From assembly GCA_012522615.1 (NCBI GenBank), contig JAAYKB010000132.1, forward strand, positions 1-9,922: DNA of 9,922 bases. The letters run 5' to 3'. This stretch comes from Clostridiales bacterium (GTDB lineage Bacteria; Bacillota; Clostridia; Oscillospirales; Acutalibacteraceae). Shown piece by piece: positions 5,851-9,922 of the stretch. Numbering within the stretch: position 1 is the stretch's first letter; each line of letters opens with the position of its first letter. The position numbers were made by a program, and so were the translations under genes. The notes under the pieces were generated by a model. It was given only the letters and a program-made list of their open reading frames with translations, was not told where the DNA came from and did not search any database.

Positions 5851-5856
5851 CCTTCC
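5851..5856 (-). promoter_or_regulatory. Ribosome binding site that sets the acpP start at ATG 5841
   Basis: Minus-strand GGAAGG is 9 nt from ATG 5841 and zero nt from ATG 5850. The longer frame from GTG 5871 has no Shine-Dalgarno sequence. Confidence 0.7.
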
Positions 5857-5902
5857 ATTAGTAGTGACCACATACTGCCCGCAGAACCCATATTTGAATC
5901 CG

Positions 5903-5931
5903 TGGACAGTGTCATGGCTTTGTGCTATAAT
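5903..5931 (+). promoter_or_regulatory. Rightward promoter for aroE-aroK
   Basis: TGGACA (5903-5908), a 17-nt spacer and TATAAT (5926-5931) preceded by TGC form a strong extended -10 promoter. Transcription from about 5938 would give aroE a leader of about 150 nt. It faces the leftward acpP promoter at 5971-5999, so each transcript passes through the other promoter. Confidence 0.65.
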
Positions 5932-5970
5932 CTATGCAGCTTTATTTGCAACAAAACCAATTACACCAAA

Positions 5971-5999
5971 ATATTATTAGCAAAAGGTAAATTTGTCAA
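5971..5999 (-). promoter_or_regulatory. Leftward promoter for acpP
   Basis: On the minus strand a perfect TTGACA (5999-5994), a 17-nt spacer and TAATAT (5976-5971, four of six matches) form a plausible promoter. The transcript would start near 5964 with a leader of about 120 nt before ATG 5841. Confidence 0.55.
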
Positions 6000-6087
6000 T
6001 CACCTTTTTTCAATAATTTTTGAAACTTATCGATTCTGACCCGATTTTATAATAATTTATGCCGATTTTCCCGAAAGGTTGTATATT

Positions 6088-6948
6088 ATGATGCTACAAA
6101 TATCGAATTTTTATGTAATCGGTCATCCGCTCGGTCACAGCATGTCGCCCTTTATTCACAAGCGCCTGTTTACGATACGCGGGGTTGATGCCGATTATTC
6201 GGCAATCGATATCCCCCCCGAGCGGCTTGAAACAGATCTGCCCGTCCTCCTCAGAGAGGCCGGAGGTATAAACGTGACAATACCACACAAACAGGCCGTC
6301 ATTCCCTATCTTGACGGGCTGCGCGGCCGCGCCGAGCTTTATCGTTCGGTCAACACCATAAAAACCGGACCGGAGGGCTGCTTGGGCTATAACACCGACG
6401 CAGACGGATTTTTGCTTGCCCTTAGAGATGGCGACATAACCCTGAAAGGGCGGGTTTTGCTGCTCGGGTGCGGCGGGGTGGGGCGTACCTTCGCATGCGA
6501 GGCGGCGCTGTCCGGCTGCAAAATCGTCAACGCAGTGAGGGAGTCCGACCTGAAACAGGCGGACGAGCTTCGCGCCTATGTCCATACCCTTTCGCCCAAA
6601 ACCGATTATGATATAACAACCCTCGACGAGATAGGCGGGGAATTCGACCTGTTGATAAACGCAACCCCTGTCGGCATGTATCCGGATTGTGACGCCATGC
6701 CGGTAAAAGCCCCTGTGCTTCGCAACATTGCCGCCGTATTTGACGCGGTCTATAATCCCGCCGAGACACTCCTGCTCAAATCGGCCCGGGCAAACGGCGC
6801 AAAGGCCCTCGGAGGGATGCCCATGCTGGTTTGGCAGGCGGTGGCGGCCCATAGGATATGGTTCGGCGCCGATTTTGACCGGAAGGCTGTTGCCCAGCTT
6901 ATCAAGGACGCTTCGGTCGAGATGCAGCGCCATTTTTCCGAGCAATAA
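6088..6948 (+). CDS. aroE: Shikimate dehydrogenase (NADP+-type family)
   Basis: A 286-aa shikimate dehydrogenase, which reduces 3-dehydroshikimate to shikimate in the cytoplasm, the fourth step of chorismate synthesis. The substrate domain shows GHPLGHSMSP at 12-21 (Ser18 and Ser20), GGINVTIPHK at 59-68 with the catalytic Lys68, and NTDADG at 102-107 with catalytic Asp104. The Rossmann nucleotide loop is GCGGVGRTF at 127-135. INATPVGMYP (190-199) and ALGGMPMLVWQAV (240-252) are the conserved C-terminal blocks. The NRT motif that often marks NADP binding is not obvious; NAVRES stands there. The longest frame starts at TTG 6079, but AAAGG (6074-6078) abuts it and is 9 nt from ATG 6088, which is preferred. 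aroK follows after 22 nt, forming an operon. Confidence 0.95.
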   Translation: MMLQISNFYVIGHPLGHSMSPFIHKRLFTIRGVDADYSAIDIPPERLETDLPVLLREAGGINVTIPHKQAVIPYLDGLRGRAELYRSVNTIKTGPEGCLGYNTDADGFLLALRDGDITLKGRVLLLGCGGVGRTFACEAALSGCKIVNAVRESDLKQADELRAYVHTLSPKTDYDITTLDEIGGEFDLLINATPVGMYPDCDAMPVKAPVLRNIAAVFDAVYNPAETLLLKSARANGAKALGGMPMLVWQAVAAHRIWFGADFDRKAVAQLIKDASVEMQRHFSEQ

Positions 6949-6970
6949 GCCCGAAAAGGAGATTTGATGG

Positions 6971-7486
6971 ATGAGAAATATTATTCTTTGCGGATTTATG
7001 GGGTGCGGTAAAACAACCGTCGGCCGCTCGCTTTCGGAGCTTACCGGCCTCCTTTTTGTTGATATGGACGCCGCGATAGAAGAAAAGGCGGGCATGCCGG
7101 TTGCCGATATATTTTCAAAATTCGGCGAGGAGGGCTTTCGCCTGCGCGAGCGGGAGGCCTGCGCCGAACTTGCCTCCCGGCAGGGGCTTGTGATTGCCGC
7201 AGGCGGCGGGGCACTGACCTTTCGCGAAAATGTCGACACCCTGTCAAAAACGGGCGATATAGTCCTGCTGGATGTACCCCTTTCAATAATACTTAAAAGA
7301 CTCGAGGGCGACAACACCCGTCCCCTTCTTGCCCGACCCGACCGTGAACAGGCCGCCCGCGAGCTTTACGACAGCCGCCTGCCCCTCTACCGCGCGGCGG
7401 CAGACTTCATTGTTGACGGCTGCGGAAAGCCCGACGAGATTGCCCGCAGGGTTATCGAGACTCTGGGACTGCCCGAAACGCGGTGA
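6971..7486 (+). CDS. aroK: Shikimate kinase
   Basis: A 171-aa shikimate kinase, which phosphorylates the 3-hydroxyl of shikimate with ATP, the step directly after AroE. The Walker A loop GFMGCGKTT is at 8-16. DMD at 31-33 supplies magnesium and substrate binding. Arg57 and Arg60 lie in GFRLREREA, the GGG loop is at 78-80, the lid arginine is Arg117 (TRPLL), and a further shikimate arginine is Arg136 (SRLPLY). Length is normal for the family. AAGGAG (6956-6961) is 9 nt before ATG 6971. An out-of-frame ATG at 6967 with 5-nt spacing would encode only 14 codons. Pairing with aroE in one operon supports the assignment. Confidence 0.95.
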   Translation: MRNIILCGFMGCGKTTVGRSLSELTGLLFVDMDAAIEEKAGMPVADIFSKFGEEGFRLREREACAELASRQGLVIAAGGGALTFRENVDTLSKTGDIVLLDVPLSIILKRLEGDNTRPLLARPDREQAARELYDSRLPLYRAAADFIVDGCGKPDEIARRVIETLGLPETR

Positions 7487-7504
7487 CAGGACAGACTCCT
7501 GTCA
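7484..7504 (+). terminator. Hairpin on the aroK stop codon
   Basis: TGACAGG (7484-7490) and CCTGTCA (7498-7504) form a perfect 7-bp stem around ACAGACT. The first three bases are the aroK TGA. A short T-containing tail (CTATTATTTG) follows. It is a weak terminator candidate. Confidence 0.4.
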
Positions 7505-7533
7505 CTATTATTTGCCCGACCGCTAAATAATAG
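7505..7533 (+). repeat. Second abutting hairpin after aroK
   Basis: CTATTATTT (7505-7513) and AAATAATAG (7525-7533) form a perfect 9-bp AT-rich stem around an 11-nt GC-rich loop. It begins on the base after the preceding hairpin ends. The left arm may double as the U-rich tail of the first hairpin. Confidence 0.45.
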
Positions 7534-7553
7534 CGATACCGAGGCTCATACTA

Positions 7554-7562
7554 TGCTATAAA
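7554..7562 (+). promoter_or_regulatory. Candidate extended -10 element for pepF
   Basis: TGCTATAAA matches an extended -10 box, but no acceptable -35 sequence lies 16-18 nt upstream. It would give pepF a leader of about 20 nt. Read-through from aroK is the alternative. Confidence 0.35.
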
Positions 7563-7588
7563 TACAGATTACAAACCGGAGGTAGCTT

Positions 7589-9388
7589 ATGGGATACAGC
7601 AGCAGAGAGGATATTCCGTCAAAATATAAATGGCGGCTCACCGACATATATCCGGATGAAACCGCGTGGGAGGCAGATTTATCAAAAGTCCGAAGCGACG
7701 CGGAGGAAATCAAATCGTACCGGGGCAGGCTGGGTGAAAGCCGCGACGCCTTAAGCGCCGGGCTCCGCCTGTTTGAAAGACTTGAAAAGCGGCTTGAGCG
7801 GGTGTATATGTACGCCAAACTGAATCTGGACGTCGACAACGGGGACGCCAAGTATCAGGCCATGCACGACCGCACCCTCGGCGTCCTGTTCCGGATTCAG
7901 GAGGCCATATCGTTTATTATGCCCGAGCTGACGGCCATCCCGCCCGAAACCCTCCGAGAATGGGTGAACACGGGCGACGACCTTGCCGATTTCCGCCATA
8001 TGGTGGACGACGTGATCAGAAGCCGGGAGCATGTGCTCTCGACCCGGGAGGAGCAGCTTATGGCAATGGCGGCGCCTGCGCTGGAGGGGCTAGAGGGGGC
8101 CTATTCCATGCTTGAAAGCGTGGATTTAAAGCTGGGCGATATTACGGACGAAAAGGGGGAGCGGGTGAAGCTTACCCACGGACTGTTCGGAAAGCTGAGG
8201 GACAGCCGTGACCGCCGCGTGCGCGCCCAAGCCTTTGAAGTCATGCATAAAGCCTTTGCCGGTATGGGGAACACCATTGCCGCCCTTTATGCGGGCAGCG
8301 TCCGCTCGGACATTTTTGCCGCAAGGGCAAGAGGATATAAAGACAGCCTTGACAAGGCCTTGTTTTCCGACAACCTGCCCCGCTCGATTTACACCGGACT
8401 TATTGAAGCAGTCCGCTCACACCTGCCGGCCTACAGACGGTATCTCGGACTTCGCCGCCGGATTCTGGGGGTTGACAAACTGCATATATACGACACCTAT
8501 GTGCCGATAGTCGAAGCCCCCGAACAGGAATACAACTACGAGGAAGCCTGCGGCATGGTGCGGGAACACCTCGCCCCGCTGGGCGGCGATTATCTGCGCG
8601 ACCTTGACAAACTGCTTGCCGGGGGTTGGGTCGATGTATACGAGACCCCGGGTAAGGCGACCGGCGCATACGCCGCGGGTGTATACGGGGTGCACCCGTA
8701 TATGCTGCTCAACTTTGTCGGCAGCCTGAACGACGTCTTCACCCTTGCGCACGAGGCGGGGCACTGTATGCACACCTATTATTCCGACAGCCAGCCTTAT
8801 ATGAACAAGGATTATCCGATATTTCTTGCGGAGATTGCCTCCACCGTCAACGAAAATATTCTGATGCGGGGAATGATAGGCAGGTGCGACCTGTCGACAG
8901 ACCAAGGCAGGCGGCAGAAGGCATATCTGCTCAACCGTTTTCTCGAGGAATACAAGGGCACGGTTTTCCGCCAGACCATGTTTGCCGAATTCGAGCTCAA
9001 GGTGCATGAAATGGCCGAGGGCGGCGAACCGCTGACCGGAGAAACCCTCTGCGGGGTTTACGGAGAGCTGCTGAAAGACTATTTCGGTCCGGATGTCGAA
9101 ATCGACGATTACATGCGCTGGGAATGGGCGAGGATCCCGCATTTCTACCGCGCCTTTTATGTGTTTAAGTATGCGACCGGATTTTCGGCGGCGGCGGCCA
9201 TCACCCGTATGATTAACGAAGGCGGAGATGTCGGGCGATACCTCGATTTCCTTAAGGCGGGGGGCAGCGATTATCCCGCCGAAATACTGAAACGCGCAGG
9301 GGTTGACCTGACCACGCCGATCCCGGTAAACAACGCGCTCGGGGAGTTCGAATCCCTGCTGGATGAATTCGAGAGACTCTTATCATAA
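7589..9388 (+). CDS. pepF: Oligoendopeptidase F (M3 family zinc metallopeptidase)
   Basis: A 599-aa cytoplasmic M3B metallopeptidase that cleaves short peptides, contributing to turnover of imported or processed oligopeptides. The N-terminal helical domain begins with the family-typical KYKWRLTDIYPDETAWE at about 12-28. The zinc site is HEAGH at 388-392 with the third ligand Glu415 in FLAEIASTVNE, a spacing normal for M3 enzymes. Further conserved blocks are the MLLNFVGSLNDVFTLAHE approach to the zinc site and the C-terminal HFYRAFYVFKYATGFSAA segment, whose His and Tyr residues bind substrate. Length is normal and there is no signal peptide. Start ATG 7589 has GGAGG 6 nt upstream. It follows aroK by 102 nt with hairpins between, and ends at a strong bidirectional terminator. 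Confidence 0.95.
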   Translation: MGYSSREDIPSKYKWRLTDIYPDETAWEADLSKVRSDAEEIKSYRGRLGESRDALSAGLRLFERLEKRLERVYMYAKLNLDVDNGDAKYQAMHDRTLGVLFRIQEAISFIMPELTAIPPETLREWVNTGDDLADFRHMVDDVIRSREHVLSTREEQLMAMAAPALEGLEGAYSMLESVDLKLGDITDEKGERVKLTHGLFGKLRDSRDRRVRAQAFEVMHKAFAGMGNTIAALYAGSVRSDIFAARARGYKDSLDKALFSDNLPRSIYTGLIEAVRSHLPAYRRYLGLRRRILGVDKLHIYDTYVPIVEAPEQEYNYEEACGMVREHLAPLGGDYLRDLDKLLAGGWVDVYETPGKATGAYAAGVYGVHPYMLLNFVGSLNDVFTLAHEAGHCMHTYYSDSQPYMNKDYPIFLAEIASTVNENILMRGMIGRCDLSTDQGRRQKAYLLNRFLEEYKGTVFRQTMFAEFELKVHEMAEGGEPLTGETLCGVYGELLKDYFGPDVEIDDYMRWEWARIPHFYRAFYVFKYATGFSAAAAITRMINEGGDVGRYLDFLKAGGSDYPAEILKRAGVDLTTPIPVNNALGEFESLLDEFERLLS

Positions 9389-9389
9389 C

Positions 9390-9434
9390 AAAAAACAGAC
9401 CGCCGACTTTTGGTTTGCCGGCGGTCTGTTTTTT
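9390..9434. terminator. Strong bidirectional terminator between pepF and the edge gene
   Basis: Perfect 16-nt arms (9390-9405 and 9419-9434), with a GC core ACAGACCGCCG/CGGCGGTCTGT and outer A6/T6 runs, enclose a 13-nt loop. Each direction ends in a T6 run after a GC-rich stem. It starts two bases after the pepF stop codon and ends five bases before the stop codon of the convergent gene. Confidence 0.92.
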
Positions 9435-9439
9435 GTTAT

Positions 9440-9922
9440 CTATCCCGGCTGATTTATCTTTAACGGGAGGGTAGGGGCCTGCACCTCGCGGAGCATTTCA
9501 ACAAGCTGGTCCCCGTTTACGCACTGTATGACATACTTATGGCAAAACAGCCTTGTGTTCCGCTTGAAATCGCCTAGCGTGACCAGCATGCCGCGATAGA
9601 CCGACGCCCTTCTCATGCAGTAGGCAAGCTTGATAGCGGTTTCGATTTCAATGAGATGCCCCGGAGCGTTCTTCCACAGCTCAACAAAGATTACATCGTT
9701 TAAAATCAAGCCGTTCAGGCACTCGCCGCAAAGGTCGGTTTTTTCCACCTTATAACCCATCTTTCTGAACATGAGCGCCAGCATGTTCAGAATATCCTTT
9801 TCACCTGTACGCAAAAGCTGTTCCTTGGTGTTTACCCTCTCCAGCAGCCCCCTGATTTTTCCCGCATACAGCATGCTCTTAGCCATCCGGTATACCGAGT
9901 CACAGATAAGGTACGAAAGAAA
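9440..9922 (-). CDS. Mrr-like nuclease-fold protein, partial at the right edge, probably without catalytic residues
   Basis: The frame stays open from the window edge (9922) to TAG at 9440, so at least 160 residues are visible. An in-frame ATG at 9886 would give 148 aa but has no Shine-Dalgarno sequence, and the 12 codons before it (FLSYLICDSVYR) are open, so the true start probably lies outside. The segment from about GYKVEKTD to LVEMLREV has the shape of an Mrr-type restriction endonuclease domain: a GYxVE strand, a VIFVELWKN strand, a helix, then YRGMLVTLGDFKRNTRLF and VIQCVNGDQLVEML, which mirrors the GILVT...T..A...A....I.LIDGDELVELL ending. The expected catalytic Asp (GxD) and QxK residues are not seen; NGLILND and ELW occupy those places. 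This is pattern recognition without a search. A degenerate or regulatory member, or an unrelated small protein, is possible. Confidence 0.55.
   Translation of the reverse strand, partial: FLSYLICDSVYRMAKSMLYAGKIRGLLERVNTKEQLLRTGEKDILNMLALMFRKMGYKVEKTDLCGECLNGLILNDVIFVELWKNAPGHLIEIETAIKLAYCMRRASVYRGMLVTLGDFKRNTRLFCHKYVIQCVNGDQLVEMLREVQAPTLPLKINQPG

Noticed and set aside
6094..7317. A 407-codon leftward open frame spanning aroE and aroK
   Set aside because: It is antisense to two clearly recognised enzymes and has no recognisable domain; long antisense frames are common in GC-rich coding DNA.
8417..9142. A 241-codon leftward open frame inside pepF
   Set aside because: It is a shadow of the pepF reading frame with no family resemblance and no ribosome binding site.
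1..9922. CRISPR array, insertion sequence, prophage or defence island
   Set aside because: No regularly spaced repeats, transposase, integrase, phage structural or Cas-like proteins are visible in any frame.

Overview
The window looks like chromosomal DNA of a low-to-medium-GC Gram-positive anaerobe of the Bacillota, most likely class Clostridia (Oscillospirales-like). The signs are strong AGGAGG-type ribosome binding sites, TTGACA/TATAAT promoters, a FemX-type peptidoglycan bridge enzyme, an ECF-type biotin S component, a VanY-type carboxypeptidase, a clostridial-looking tRNA-Gln(CUG) with encoded CCA, and hairpin plus U-tract terminators. The taxon is inferred from the style of genes and signals; no marker gene proves it.

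Left part (1-2082): two leftward genes, an HD-domain phosphohydrolase and a PAP2-type membrane phosphatase, lie downstream of a good leftward promoter (1636-1664) and end at tandem hairpin terminators (87-161). An AT-rich gap then carries a consensus rightward promoter (1843-1870), tRNA-Gln(CUG) (1932-2005), a long near-perfect hairpin (2005-2045) and an inverted tRNA T-arm-like relic (about 2050-2080).

Middle part (2083-5871): a leftward FemX/FemAB-like aminoacyl-tRNA-dependent transferase has its own promoter. It is divergent from a rightward, leaderless Cu/Zn superoxide dismutase-family gene. That gene converges on a leftward vanY-like/bioY gene pair at a shared bidirectional terminator. 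Next to the left-reading pair is a monocistronic acyl carrier protein gene (acpP) with its own promoter and terminator.

Right part (5872-9922): aroE and aroK, two shikimate-pathway steps, form a rightward operon. Two abutting hairpins follow, then the M3 metallopeptidase gene pepF. pepF converges on a leftward gene that runs off the right edge and whose product resembles an Mrr-type nuclease fold lacking recognisable catalytic residues. A strong bidirectional terminator lies between them.

Most genes are housekeeping: cell envelope (FemX-like, VanY-like, PAP2), lipid synthesis (acpP), vitamin uptake (bioY), aromatic amino-acid precursors (aroE, aroK) and peptide turnover (pepF). I found no defence island, CRISPR array, prophage, insertion sequence or biosynthetic cluster. 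The points that merit a second look are modest: the atypical SOD-family protein, the face-to-face promoters between acpP and aroE, the tRNA relic with its hairpin, and the edge gene. Several start codons were moved from the longest reading frame on ribosome-binding-site spacing: PAP2 gene to GTG 906, SOD to ATG 3302, acpP to ATG 5841, aroE to ATG 6088.
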